Numbered from the stretch's first letter, positions 1 to 10,256 are shown. The stretch is 64,000 bases of DNA from Paenibacillus uliginis N3/975 (GCF_900177425.1 NZ_LT840184.1:5125705-5189704), one strand, 5' to 3'. Numbers and translations: made by a program. The notes: generated from the sequence alone by a model not told the origin.

Positions 1-3000
1 GATTTTCTACTAAGGATTCTTCCCCATAGGCTGCCCTAACAAAATCAAGAAGTCTGGATACTATGTCATCTTCAAAGTAAGCCCCTGATAGAATGGGAAG
101 TATGTTGTCTTTATCGACAGAAAAAGATTGATATCTATCGGGGACAAATTTACCACCCGCAAAGGCAATGCCTTCCTTATTCAAAGAATATCTCCCAAAT
201 ACACACCCTAATATATAGGAGATAAGAGATCTGATATCTTTATCTTTATCCGCTTTTCTGAGTGTTACATCTGACTCTTCCAAATTAGGTGTTATCTCAT
301 TCTGCACTCCATATATATCTGTAAATATTGCATTTAATTTCTCTTCATTATATTTCATATCACTAATCCATTGAGAATTAAGTTTGCTCCATTCATTGTA
401 CGCATCTTTAATATAGGATATCTCCGATCCAGCATTTAGAAAAGGGTGTCTATTAAAGTTCCAAGATGTCTCAAATGAATCCCATTCATTCTTACTTATT
501 TCAATATTAGCATCTACCAATCTCACTATATCTTCACCGTATATTGTTCTTGCGTCATTCATGAATGGAATCCGATAAATATCACCATTCGTAAAGCTCA
601 TGGTCGGGTTTAAAATTTTCAGAACTTCAAATGATAATTTAGAACAAAACAGCCCAATAATAATTTTATTTAACCTAGGGTCTTCGGAAAAGGCAGACCT
701 ACCTGTGTCATCAAAAATAAATCCAACTTCTTTATACCTGACAGCAAAGTTGCCTGAACTAATTTTGGTCCATGTTAGACCTTCTTTGAAAAACCAATCT
801 GTATTCCTCGGCGCAGACCTAAGCTTTCCATTTTCAGTTTTAAAGTTCCTAATTTCTTGCCCATTATGCTCCCAGTTTACGACAACTTCATTGTTACCGT
901 ACCATTTTCTATATGCACCACCGCTGTTACATGGAAACCATTTATGCAAACCATTCTCTGTCTCTCTAATATCTTGATAATTAAAACCTATTTTCGCAAA
1001 CTCAACTTCAAACCACTCTTTTTGAAAATAAGTATTATCACCAGTTGACAAGCCAGCCTTTGGTTCAGCAATTTCTCCAATCGGCGTACTTTTTATAAAA
1101 GCTTTTAAAAGATCATCACTAATCCAATATGCAATCGGTCTTTCTAAAATACGAGTAAAAGTGTTAATATCGCCGAAGAAACGATCTTTTGCATTAGAAT
1201 CTTTAGCCGCCTCGATTGTTTTTAACTCTTTTTCCCTTGATTCTCTATAATCAACTAATCTAATATAATCCCCTTTAAAACCCTTTATTGCATTGTTTCG
1301 TAAGACAAAAGCTGTCGATTGAACAACTTCTCCACCTATCTCCTCGAATGCCCCTGCACCAAGATGAATCATTGAATAAATAGTTTTTGTTCTGACCAAT
1401 TTTTCTCTTAGTCTTTCAAAACTTGAAGTGAACATCCATGAATGCTGATTTATCATCGTCAAAAACCCATTCGGTTTTAAATAGTATTCCATTTCCATAA
1501 ACGCAGTGCATGTATCAGTTTTTGAATCCGCATATTTATCATTCAACAATTTAACCAGTTTTTCATTCATTCTTCTTGAACCCATGTAAGGCGGATTTGT
1601 AATCACTACTTCGTACTGCTGACTCATGATTTCTGCCTGCGTAATCAAGTCTTTAAAATACATAATGATTTTATCCCGTGATTCAATCTGGTCTAAATAT
1701 TCGGCTGGATGATTTATTATATCATCTAATCGATCTTTGAAGAATTGGCTATCAATCGGATCTATTTTTAGTAATGAACCATATATTTTAGCATCACGAA
1801 ATTGTTCGATAAATGAACTTGTCTTATCAAAACGATCTCCTGCCTTCTCATTAGCAAAGTAGGCTATATCAAACTTATTGAAACAATTTGTTTCTTGTAA
1901 TGACACTAAATTTAAAGTTACTCCCTCTCTCTCAATTGTTCTAAGAAACCTACTATTATACTTTAGTGCTTTCATAATAATTGAGAAACATGCAAGTTGG
2001 TACGCACGATCATCTATGTCCAAACCGTATAGATTATTCTCAATAATAAGTTTTGGTATTTCTCTCTCCATATATCCACATTTACTGTAAATCTCAAAAA
2101 AAACTTCAAATAAATATACCAAAATATGTCCACTACCCATAGCTGGATCAAGACACTTAATATCCTCTACTCTTAATTGTTTATCGATATATGGAGCTAA
2201 CATTTCATTAAACTGATTTCTACTATTGTCATTTTTGAAGTAATATTCCCAGTTTGAGGTAAGATCTCTATCCTCTGGATGAGATTCAACCCAATACCTC
2301 CCAAGTGAATTTTGAACCATATACTTCACAATCCAGTCAGGGGTAAATAGTTGGGTCACACAAGGTATCTCTTCCTTCTTGTGTCTTCCTGTTTCTTTAT
2401 ATACTTTGTCTTTCTGATCAGAAATATAAAATTGATAAAGCCAACCAATTATCTCAACCTGTTCCCAATCCGTTTCTGGAATTATATCCGTGTTAGACAT
2501 ATTTCTAAGGAAGGAATCCTTCATAAGCAAACTTTCTGGGAAAAGAATCTCTTTATAGTCGTCAATAGTTTCAAACATAAAAGGAAGAATTCGGTTCAAA
2601 CTGTTGCACTGCTTAATAACCAAATACTTGAATAATTCTTCTGTCATATTGCTCAGTTTCATTTCATAAACCAGTTCTTTATCAATATCCAAGTCAACCG
2701 TCAAAGCCTCTGTAATAATGTCAGGCTCAGAACTGCCAGGATTATTGGATGATAGCACCCTAACTTTTGTAGGAAGATAGTTGTTTACCTCCATAAAACG
2801 CAATGCCGTAAAGCGGTTAAACCAAGTATAGGACACTTCTTCTACAACTTGCTGATACCCAATTTCATTAATTCGAGAAATGAGCTTCTCCCGTTGCTTC
2901 TTCTCTGTTGCTGAAAGCTGTTTACCATCAATATAAATGGCATCCGAGCTTTCAAACTGAGCCTTCTTGAAGCTCTCCTCGGTAATACCGATTCTAAATG

Positions 3001-3073
3001 CTTTTGCTTTTACCTTCTCTATTAACTCTTTACGAGCATTCGTTGCAAATTTTTTCAGCGCTGTCTTATTCAT
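1..3073 (-). CDS. pglX: BREX-1 adenine-specific DNA methyltransferase PglX (partial)
   Basis: The reading frame starts at ATG 3073 and stays open to the left edge, so the C-terminus lies outside the window. The product begins MNKTALKKFATNARKELIEK. It carries a class I methyltransferase SAM motif LDPAMGSGH (about residue 308) and the amino-methylase catalytic motif NPPYMGSR (about residue 493), followed by a long target-recognition-like region. In type 1 BREX, PglX methylates adenine in a non-palindromic host motif to mark self DNA, and it is also needed for phage exclusion. It follows brxC after 82 bp that contain a small hairpin. pglZ and brxL would be expected just beyond position 1. The gene is AT-rich compared with the thiamin and opp operons, in keeping with horizontal transfer of defence islands. 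Confidence 0.95.
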   Translation of the reverse strand, partial: MNKTALKKFATNARKELIEKVKAKAFRIGITEESFKKAQFESSDAIYIDGKQLSATEKKQREKLISRINEIGYQQVVEEVSYTWFNRFTALRFMEVNNYLPTKVRVLSSNNPGSSEPDIITEALTVDLDIDKELVYEMKLSNMTEELFKYLVIKQCNSLNRILPFMFETIDDYKEILFPESLLMKDSFLRNMSNTDIIPETDWEQVEIIGWLYQFYISDQKDKVYKETGRHKKEEIPCVTQLFTPDWIVKYMVQNSLGRYWVESHPEDRDLTSNWEYYFKNDNSRNQFNEMLAPYIDKQLRVEDIKCLDPAMGSGHILVYLFEVFFEIYSKCGYMEREIPKLIIENNLYGLDIDDRAYQLACFSIIMKALKYNSRFLRTIEREGVTLNLVSLQETNCFNKFDIAYFANEKAGDRFDKTSSFIEQFRDAKIYGSLLKIDPIDSQFFKDRLDDIINHPAEYLDQIESRDKIIMYFKDLITQAEIMSQQYEVVITNPPYMGSRRMNEKLVKLLNDKYADSKTDTCTAFMEMEYYLKPNGFLTMINQHSWMFTSSFERLREKLVRTKTIYSMIHLGAGAFEEIGGEVVQSTAFVLRNNAIKGFKGDYIRLVDYRESREKELKTIEAAKDSNAKDRFFGDINTFTRILERPIAYWISDDLLKAFIKSTPIGEIAEPKAGLSTGDNTYFQKEWFEVEFAKIGFNYQDIRETENGLHKWFPCNSGGAYRKWYGNNEVVVNWEHNGQEIRNFKTENGKLRSAPRNTDWFFKEGLTWTKISSGNFAVRYKEVGFIFDDTGRSAFSEDPRLNKIIIGLFCSKLSFEVLKILNPTMSFTNGDIYRIPFMNDARTIYGEDIVRLVDANIEISKNEWDSFETSWNFNRHPFLNAGSEISYIKDAYNEWSKLNSQWISDMKYNEEKLNAIFTDIYGVQNEITPNLEESDVTLRKADKDKDIRSLISYILGCVFGRYSLNKEGIAFAGGKFVPDRYQSFSVDKDNILPILSGAYFEDDIVSRLLDFVRAAYGEESLVEN

Positions 3074-3124
3074 GCGTGCTGTTCACCAGCCTATTTTGGA
3101 ATATGTTTTCATGTAATAGACAAA

Positions 3125-3149
3125 GTGCCGTAGCCTTTGACCACGGCAC
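3125..3149 (-). terminator. Hairpin between brxC and pglX
   Basis: A perfect 7-bp stem (GTGCCGT / ACGGCAC) with an 11-nt loop lies in the 82-bp gap between brxC and pglX, followed on the minus strand by TTTGTC. The U-tract is weak, so it may only attenuate read-through or protect an mRNA end rather than stop transcription. Confidence 0.4.
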
Positions 3150-3155
3150 ATCCAA

Positions 3156-6100
3156 CTAATCAATAAACTCAATTTGTTTATTGCTCTTAATAATCTGCTT
3201 CAGCTTTGCTGACAATGTGTTCAACAACATATCCACATCCTCCTCAGTACGCAAGGTCTTCGTGACAAGTAAATTATTCACTTTCACACGTTCTTTATGA
3301 GGAAGTGTTTTCACTGCTACGTAAGGCTCTTTTCCTTCAACCACGACTTCTGGCTTTTCTACTTGTTTCTTCCCACATTCATGAATCTCACGATTGATTA
3401 CAGTATCTTGTCTATCTTTAAAGGCAGTGCTTTGCGTTATGGTAGCATCCACCTTGAAGATATCGGTAAGCTCATTCATACTGCTGAATAAATTTTTATA
3501 GTAAGCCTGAACCCGCCTTTTCGTCTCATCGGATACGCCCTCTTCATTTGTCCGTAGCGTTAGGTATTCCAAATCCAGTTGAATAACACTTTTCGCCGCC
3601 ACTTTCTTCTCTTCAAGGACACCTTGGATTTGCTCATCGATCTTATTTACAAGCTCAGGGATATCCTTGATTTTCCGATACGGTTGTACGTCCGTTAATA
3701 TCTCTTTTAGCTTATCAGCATATCCTTTGATTTCATTCCCAGATAAATAAACATCGTTCTCTTTATACTTCTCGATTGCACGAAGTCCTTTATCAAAGAT
3801 GTCTTTTTGAGAAGCAAAGAAACTCTTTACATATGTCATATCTTCTTCCCAGTCCAGCAGGTTATCTTCCAGATCACGAAGCTTGGTAAAGAACGATACA
3901 TTGTCTAATCCCTTCGTAAATTCCCCGAAATATTCAAGGCCTTTATCCAATAGACTACCACCAGGATATTCCCTATCTTCGTAACGACTTTTCAGTCCAT
4001 TTATCTCTTTCACCTGTTCTTCAATCAACCCTCGAATATCCTTTATAAGTCCATCCTCATCATCAGCAACGTCAGTTTTATTAAACACTTGCTTACAGAT
4101 GTTTTTGGCTACTTTCAATAACGACTCATCAACGATAACCCGTTTCACAACAATGACCTTCTCGACTTCACTCGCCTTGGTCAAAGCATTAACTGTGTTA
4201 CTATCCTCAGGTTCCAGATATTCAGAGTTGAGCCGAAGTCGGATTCGTTGCTCTTTCATTAACTCTGCAATCATACCCGCTATGTCGAGATCCTTCCAGC
4301 CATAAGGCTTGTCCTTGAAGCGATCTAATAACACTTTGACCCGAATTTGTTTCTGAATGCTGTCTTGCAAGCTGATAAAGTCCATTACTTCCTTTACAGC
4401 CAGCTCGTTTGCATTCTCCGTCATTCCATCAATGGTCAATTGCTCAGTACTTCTTCTTAGGATCGAAATAAGATCCTTCTCCGAGTCAAGAAACGTCTTC
4501 ACATAACCAATCTTCGTATACACATTTTCGACTAACGTCTGAAACCCAGTATTAATCCGATCTTTAACCGATGAACCCTTGATATCTGCCTTATTGCCGT
4601 TGATGTAGAATACTCCACCTTTAATCGCTTCTTCCAGCATATCTCGCACTCTACGTCTACGATCTCTTGCTTCAGCTTGTTTATTGTTTAAGATGTTTTG
4701 AATGCTTTCAGGAAGCTGGGTCGGATTTTTATTCTTCCGATACTCTTCGATCTTGAGCACTTCTTCTATCTCTTCCACATAAGCTTCATTCGCTCCCAGC
4801 TTCAGAATCATCTCCCCTGTGCCAGAAGACATGAGCATTAGCTCTTGTTCGGATCTCGCATAATGATCAGACAGCGGCGAAAGAATATTGATGCCTATAT
4901 TCGACGTTTGATTACCTATGTTCTTCTCATCCATCTTCTGATTGTATGGAAATTGATATTGAGATGAATAGCGGTATCTCTTGTCATCATACAAATCTTG
5001 ATAGATATAATTAGCAAGTTCACGTTTGATGATATCCTCTTCAATCTTCATACCCTTGATCTCACGGTTAATGTCCTGCTCGTCATCCGTCAAGAAAAGA
5101 TAGAACTCACCATTCTTCTGAATAAGTGTTTGGGAAATCAACTTGCGAAGAGATACCTTAATTTTCTCCTTCAAGGCCAATTTATCTTCATCGATCTGAG
5201 TGACCATGAGCGTAGCAATATTGTCGATATTCGCAGGAAGTTCTTTAATATACTTGATCATGAACAGCACTTTAAGCAGATTCATGTTAAACTCGTCGTC
5301 TCGTAACGCAGGATTCTCATACGCACCTTCAATAACCCTTGCAATCGAAGGGGTTAGAAACTCTTTGATCGTATCGTAGAACGCATAGAAAGGAATTAGC
5401 GTACCCTCCTCTGCATCCTTGTACCGCAAACCGGATTCTTTAAATGCTGAGAGCATGGACCGCTCCCCTTCTGATAAGTGCTTGCCAGAACTTCCATGTT
5501 TTCGTACTTGTTCGAAAACATTCTGAAGGAGCTTGAATTGATAGGGAAGAAACGGGTACACATCCGCAAACTCTCTTTCATCTTCAAATCCTCTCAAATC
5601 CGCAGTGCTATCCTTAAAGCTTATCAAATTTTTGAGTGTTGCACTCTTTTCATGGTGAAGAAGCTTCAGTTTATCGGCAACATGCTCCTTCTTATCAAGG
5701 ATCCGCTTCTTAATAACCTCATCTACCGAGATGGAAGAAAGGGATAGTCTTGTATCAAACCGACCTTGGATACGCGAGAAGTTATCGTCCCCTTTTACCT
5801 TCACAATGCTATCTATACTTTCTTGTGAAGTAACCATAATCCACACTTTGCCTAAACAATGCGTTCCGAGATCCTCAGCCATTGTTTGCAGATTTAACAT
5901 TAGCGGTATGTTATCCCCTATATACTGTCCAATCTCATCGACGAGGAAAATCAGATGAAAATTGTCTCCCTTTTGGGCAATATACTCCTTAACGTCCTTC
6001 GAGAACTTCTCGATGCTAATCTCAAAGTTATTCACCCCGTTGTCAAACCAGTTTCTTGCTGTTTCTTCAGACATCGAAGTAACTTTCGTCAATGCTCCGA

Positions 6101-6722
6101 TAACGTAGTCAGCATCAAAATAGAACGTGTTTCTGCGTTCTACCCATTCTTCGCCTGCCGCCGCTTTAAACTCACGCTTAAAGTCTTCATAAACGCCTTC
6201 TTTGGTCAGATACTTCTCCATCTCCGCCACACCAGGAATATCACCGTAGAAGCCCTGATGTTCGTAGAATACTTTTGTAAATACTCGAAGAATGGCATCT
6301 TCTTTGGATTTGTTATCCAATGAGCTTTTCGAGTCAATATTGAACAGAATTACTTCAGTATCTACGTTAGCGGTTCTTTTCATATTAGCGAGCACGATTG
6401 GATCTTGAATTTTATCGGCGAAGAAATCAACAGCTCGTTTGTCTTTCGCCTTTTTATTTTCAAGTAAGTAAGCAAGGATTTTCAAGAAATGTGATTTACC
6501 CGAACCAAAGAATCCCGATATCCATACGCCCATTTTATCTGTATTCCCGTCGATACCCTGCTGATAATTTTCGTAAAATTTAGATAAATGCTTATTTAAC
6601 TCTCGTGTCACGACATATTCGTCGAGTTCTTGATAAATATTTTCTTCATCTGTCTGACCAACCTTAATAACGCCCTTAATTGGACGATCTATGCCTTTCA
6701 GAAACATATCTTTAATAAGCAC
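3156..6722 (-). CDS. brxC: BREX system P-loop protein BrxC
   Basis: This is a 1188-residue protein starting with GTG (GAGGGGG ribosome site upstream). It has a Walker A motif GFFGSGKS at residues 70-77 and a Walker B-like IFLVDEIGQ near residue 260, matching the large ATPase of BREX/Pgl systems, which is usually about 1200 residues. The C-terminal half is helical and rich in charged residues. BrxC is an essential AAA-type component of the exclusion complex, although its exact biochemical step is not settled. The gene lies 21 bp downstream of brxB in the same operon. Confidence 0.95.
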   Translation of the reverse strand: MLIKDMFLKGIDRPIKGVIKVGQTDEENIYQELDEYVVTRELNKHLSKFYENYQQGIDGNTDKMGVWISGFFGSGKSHFLKILAYLLENKKAKDKRAVDFFADKIQDPIVLANMKRTANVDTEVILFNIDSKSSLDNKSKEDAILRVFTKVFYEHQGFYGDIPGVAEMEKYLTKEGVYEDFKREFKAAAGEEWVERRNTFYFDADYVIGALTKVTSMSEETARNWFDNGVNNFEISIEKFSKDVKEYIAQKGDNFHLIFLVDEIGQYIGDNIPLMLNLQTMAEDLGTHCLGKVWIMVTSQESIDSIVKVKGDDNFSRIQGRFDTRLSLSSISVDEVIKKRILDKKEHVADKLKLLHHEKSATLKNLISFKDSTADLRGFEDEREFADVYPFLPYQFKLLQNVFEQVRKHGSSGKHLSEGERSMLSAFKESGLRYKDAEEGTLIPFYAFYDTIKEFLTPSIARVIEGAYENPALRDDEFNMNLLKVLFMIKYIKELPANIDNIATLMVTQIDEDKLALKEKIKVSLRKLISQTLIQKNGEFYLFLTDDEQDINREIKGMKIEEDIIKRELANYIYQDLYDDKRYRYSSQYQFPYNQKMDEKNIGNQTSNIGINILSPLSDHYARSEQELMLMSSGTGEMILKLGANEAYVEEIEEVLKIEEYRKNKNPTQLPESIQNILNNKQAEARDRRRRVRDMLEEAIKGGVFYINGNKADIKGSSVKDRINTGFQTLVENVYTKIGYVKTFLDSEKDLISILRRSTEQLTIDGMTENANELAVKEVMDFISLQDSIQKQIRVKVLLDRFKDKPYGWKDLDIAGMIAELMKEQRIRLRLNSEYLEPEDSNTVNALTKASEVEKVIVVKRVIVDESLLKVAKNICKQVFNKTDVADDEDGLIKDIRGLIEEQVKEINGLKSRYEDREYPGGSLLDKGLEYFGEFTKGLDNVSFFTKLRDLEDNLLDWEEDMTYVKSFFASQKDIFDKGLRAIEKYKENDVYLSGNEIKGYADKLKEILTDVQPYRKIKDIPELVNKIDEQIQGVLEEKKVAAKSVIQLDLEYLTLRTNEEGVSDETKRRVQAYYKNLFSSMNELTDIFKVDATITQSTAFKDRQDTVINREIHECGKKQVEKPEVVVEGKEPYVAVKTLPHKERVKVNNLLVTKTLRTEEDVDMLLNTLSAKLKQIIKSNKQIEFID

Positions 6723-6743
6723 TGGTGATTTTCCCCCTCGAAG

Positions 6744-7310
6744 TTAATCTACTAAACGGAATGCTCTATAATAGTTGTCGTCTTTGAAAAGATCGAATAA
6801 GCGTAATGATAATCCATCATACTCCCCTGGAAAGAACATAATAACAGGTATCTTATCCAATACTTCCTGAAGATTGTTCAGAATATTATGAGAACGCACA
6901 AATGGGTACACTTTACCAACACCTGTGATAAGGACAATATTGTGATCCTGCATCTGCTCCTTGATCTTTTGCAGAAAGATTTCAGGCTTAGCAAAATTAG
7001 CCATCGCTTTAAACAAGGCATCCTTTCCTTGTTTTTCTTCCATCTGGGGAATTCGCTCAAATATTCGCTTTTCCTTGGCAATCTCAATGAGCAACTTATA
7101 CAAGTCGAACTCAATGATCCTACGGTTGGAACCTTCGTGATTAAACTCCTTCAATATATGTGGAATGTAATCTCGAACAACAAGTTCCTTCTCTGGTTCA
7201 TAATCAAACACATAAAAACTGATCTCGTTACCAAGACCTCTACCTTCAATAAACTTGTCTTCTTTAATCTTCGGAATGATTTTGTCGAGTCTGCTATTCA
7301 AATTCGCCAT
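6744..7310 (-). CDS. brxB: BREX protein BrxB (DUF1788)
   Basis: About 188 residues. I choose the ATG at 7310 because it sits one base after the brxA stop (TAG at 7314-7312), which suggests translational coupling. The product begins MANLNSRLDKIIPKIKED and ends with FFPGEYDGLSLRLFD, typical of the DUF1788 family found only in BREX-type operons. Its role inside the defence complex is not known in detail. A longer reading frame extends upstream into brxA but has no ribosome site. Confidence 0.92.
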   Translation of the reverse strand: MANLNSRLDKIIPKIKEDKFIEGRGLGNEISFYVFDYEPEKELVVRDYIPHILKEFNHEGSNRRIIEFDLYKLLIEIAKEKRIFERIPQMEEKQGKDALFKAMANFAKPEIFLQKIKEQMQDHNIVLITGVGKVYPFVRSHNILNNLQEVLDKIPVIMFFPGEYDGLSLRLFDLFKDDNYYRAFRLVD

Positions 7311-7311
7311 A

Positions 7312-7914
7312 CTATACCTCACCCATTGCCCGAACATAAGCAATGTCTCCGATTTGAATCAAATGCTGTTTCAATTGCTCTTCCATCATAAGTCTGCTTA
7401 ATTCACCTGTCTTTTTATCCTTTAAAATGCCTGATTCAAGCAGGATTCTCAATATTACTTGTTTTAATTTGTTCACCGTTTTTTCTGTCCAACCTGCTAC
7501 ACCTGGATCTTGCTCCGCTTTTGATGCAAAGTAGAGATTTAGATCCTTCTTTTCGAACAGATAGTTGTTAGATTCGAGTTTTTCCCGAATCACTTCATTC
7601 ATGAATTCAAAGAAGAGCCGATCTGTTTTCATGATGGCATAGAGATTGATCATTTTACCTATCTCCAGTGACTCCTTAAGTACCATTGTCTTCAATGTAT
7701 CATCCAGTGTGTCAACCCTTCGTAAGATTGAGGGCAAACTACGTTTCAGGCTTGAAGTTACTTCGTATTGAAACAAATTCTGGGAGACAACTATTTCTTT
7801 GATTTCGGACTCTTTACGTCCTTCGTGGAGAAGTGACAACACTTTCTTAAATTCATATAACATAAAAGCTGCACCAGTCAAAGTTGCAGAATACTTTAAT
7901 TGAGTAACGATCAT
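7312..7914 (-). CDS. brxA: BREX protein BrxA (DUF1819)
   Basis: About 200 residues, the first gene of the BREX operon. Two in-frame ATGs lie at 7920 and 7914. The AAGGGG ribosome site directly abuts the first, so the second (MIVTQLKYSATLTGAAF) has the proper spacing. The family (DUF1819) is small, helical and DNA-associated, and occurs at the start of type 1 BREX operons. Upstream lies an AT-rich region with nested dyads that probably holds the operon promoter. Confidence 0.92.
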   Translation of the reverse strand: MIVTQLKYSATLTGAAFMLYEFKKVLSLLHEGRKESEIKEIVVSQNLFQYEVTSSLKRSLPSILRRVDTLDDTLKTMVLKESLEIGKMINLYAIMKTDRLFFEFMNEVIREKLESNNYLFEKKDLNLYFASKAEQDPGVAGWTEKTVNKLKQVILRILLESGILKDKKTGELSRLMMEEQLKQHLIQIGDIAYVRAMGEV

Positions 7915-8018
7915 AAACATCCCCTTAGGAATACTGTTTTATGTCCATTATTGTAGCATAATTAAGGGATTCTTAATCAGAGGATGTCCCAAGGGAATTT
8001 TATACTATTATTAACTTC

Positions 8019-8092
8019 AACCTAATAATATTAAATTTAGATTATAGGTATTTGTCATCTTTCTACCTATTAATATTGTACTAGTTTAGGTT
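8019..8092. promoter_or_regulatory. Nested dyad upstream of the BREX operon
   Basis: Two inverted repeats share nearly one centre (about 8056). The outer arms are AACCTAA (8019-8025) and TTAGGTT (8086-8092). The inner arms are ATAGGTA (8044-8050) and TACCTAT (8064-8070). All four arms are variants of the same half-site (AGGTA/AGGTT), which suits cooperative binding of a dimeric regulator. The rest of 7915-8212 is AT-rich and contains no gene I can support. Confidence 0.35.
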
Positions 8093-8212
8093 AACAACAT
8101 GCTGTCACTAACTATTGACCATTTTCATCCGAACACGAATTGCCTGACAAAATGCTCCCTCTCCCCTCTGCTACAATAGCCTCAAATCGAACCGAGAGGA
8201 ACAAGCAGATCA

Positions 8213-8878
8213 ATGATCACCTACATTATCTTCGACCTTGAATTCATGGTCGTCCAAAAGCAGCAGCATCTGGCCGATATTATATAGATTGGTTCCATCA
8301 AAATGGTCAATCAAGACGGCGGACCCATCATGTCCGACCTTATTCATTCTCAAGTCAAACCGAGTAGACAGTCGAAATTAACGCCAGCCACCACGGAATT
8401 CACCGGGGTTACACAAAAACAGGTCGATCAAGCCCCCACTTTCCAGGAAGCCTTAGGATCATTCAAGGAGTGGCTAGGCGAAGACACGTATTACTTGTGT
8501 ACCTGGGGACCGGACGACAAGTACCAACTGATCAGTCACCGTCATTTACATAAAGAGCCTCTGGATTGGCTCAGTGTTCACCAGGCTCCACAACAATGAT
8601 TTCATACAACAATTCGGCTTAAAGCGGGCACTAGAGCTGCTTAATATCCCGTTCTTCGGTCAACAGCATAATGCACTGGATGATGCTTAATACAGCCAAA
8701 GTTGTTTGCTACAATCTTCTCCCAGGTTCAGCTTCAAGAAAACAATGCGGCGGATGAGCAGCTCTATGCCTCCCAGTTGGTGTACTCTACCAGACAGGAA
8801 GAGAACCTTCCATCCAGCAGCTGGCCAGTTATTAGGAATGGTACATTTGTTGCCGTTCCTTTGCTATTTCCCATATAA
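8213..8878 (+). pseudogene. Decayed KapD-like DEDDh 3'-5' exonuclease
   Basis: The pieces add up to one exonuclease. It starts MITYIIFDLEF with the catalytic D-x-E, then an in-frame TAG interrupts at about 8285. The frame continues through VKPSRQSKLTPATTEFTGV and YYLCTWGPDDK, and shifts near 8590 to a segment reading FGLKRALELLNIPFF and then HNALDDA (the DEDDh histidine box). After another shift it ends in VCYNLL and a short tail. At least one nonsense and two frame changes mean no functional enzyme is made. The ancestor would have been a 3'-5' exonuclease of the KapD/ribonuclease type. Confidence 0.75.
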
Positions 8879-9816
8879 CTGGCTCCACTTCTCCAGCCGC
8901 TTTCTCATAATATCTCGATAAGACTTTGGCTCGATAATCTCCGCATCCGGACCATACTGGCTTATCCAGTTCATGAACTCCCGATCATGATTCAACGTTA
9001 CCTCGAACAAAAGACTCTCCTCCGGCAAGTCGGTCATTCTCGGACTTACAAACATTTCCTCTTTTTTAAACATAGCGCGCCACATCCGGCGAGAACTTCA
9101 CTTTGAAATGAATCTGCTCATTGCCACGTTCTATCGACCAGGTATTTCTCATATAGCTCTTGATATTGAAGTCTCCCCGATTGAATCCACGTTCGTTAAT
9201 CTTTAGTTTGCGGAAGCGGCTTAACCGAAAAGTACGTATATCTTGAACCTGTTGGCAATAACTGATCAGATAAAAACGTTGGTCCCTTGGAACGAGGTAG
9301 TAGGGATCAATCGACCGCTCAGTTAACTCGTTACGGCTCTGAGTGTGGTAGATAGCAGTTAGCGTTTTTCCGTCAAAATTGCTTGATAACCGGCAGCAAA
9401 TAGTTAGGTGAATCTTCACGGTAAGCCGACGAACCCATCTGGATAATGTCTGTGACGTGTTGCAAAATATCCTGATCACGGCGCTTCTCTCGGACATGAG
9501 AGGCCATGACTTTGTCATATGCACTATCAAAATCCGGAGGCAGGTTCGTTTGATCCACAAAGGAAGGCAGCACGGAGAACACCAATGCCTCCTGCGGCGT
9601 CCCAGTTCAGCGGAAACATAGCAAAATCTCCTGCAAACGTATGCCCCTTCCCGTAACCATCATTAGTAATCGGGGCCAACAAATCAAGAGATCTTAAATC
9701 ACGATAAATCGTCCTTACGCGGTGTCACATTTTTGCGCCAGTTCCGGGGCTTTAATCCATAGTCTGGCTTGAATGGCATAGATGATTTTGAACCATCGAA
9801 ACAGCTTGTCTAACAT
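8864..9816 (-). pseudogene. Decayed YafY/DeoR-like WYL-domain transcription regulator
   Basis: Reading from 9816, MLDKLFRWFKIIYAIQAR is followed after a frame change (near 9725) by VRTIYRDLRSLDLLAP, the helix-turn-helix of this family. The frame changes again before the middle part (VFSVLPSFVDQTNLPPDF) and again at about 9380 into the WYL domain (DPYYLVPRDQRFYLISYC). A last shift near 9070 leads to the C-terminal piece GPDAEIIEPKSYRDIMRKRL, which ends at 8864. Such proteins normally have about 300-320 residues; here four pieces lie in different frames, so the gene is dead. It converges on the exonuclease pseudogene, overlapping it by a few bases. Confidence 0.75.
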
Positions 9817-9923
9817 AGGCCCAATTTCCTGGTTAAACTAAAAAACGTTCATAATTATAATTCGACAGTCCTACAAAAAAACCTCTCTAGAACTAAATCG
9901 ATTATGTGTTTATGTACTCAAAC

Positions 9924-9961
9924 AAAAACCGCCCGTATCACACTTGTGTCAATAGGCGGTA
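9924..9961 (-). terminator. Rho-independent terminator-like hairpin
   Basis: On the minus strand ACCGCC ... GGCGGT forms a stem, with an inner complementary GACAC/GTGTG, followed by TTTTTG. No intact minus-strand gene ends directly at it, so it may be left over from the decayed region. Confidence 0.5.
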
Positions 9962-10055
9962 CCTAATACCTTGATTTAGCAAAAAAACATCCTATTCCTA
10001 AAATTTGTGGAGAACATAGTCATATATGGTTTAACAGTTCTTCCGAATCATATAG

Positions 10056-10256
10056 AGTTATGACCTTGAAACCAGCGAAACAGCCACATTAAAATACAAT
10101 CCAAATACCGCTGGCGAAGATGTTAACGCTAAAGGAGACAAGGGCATATTTAGTCTGGGAGAATTCAATATCCCAGCTATAGACAATATTAAGGGAATGA
10201 ACCAAGAGGAGTTATTCAAACAAATTAATGCTGAGGCTGCTGATAAGAAAACATAG
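10056..10256 (+). pseudogene. Orphan 3' gene fragment
   Basis: A 66-codon open stretch without a start codon follows a TAG. It has sensible protein-like composition (for example GIFSLGEFNIPAIDNIKG) and ends at TAG 10256. It looks like the tail of a lost gene. I do not recognise the family. The rest of 9817-10314 contains only the hairpin listed separately. Confidence 0.3.
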
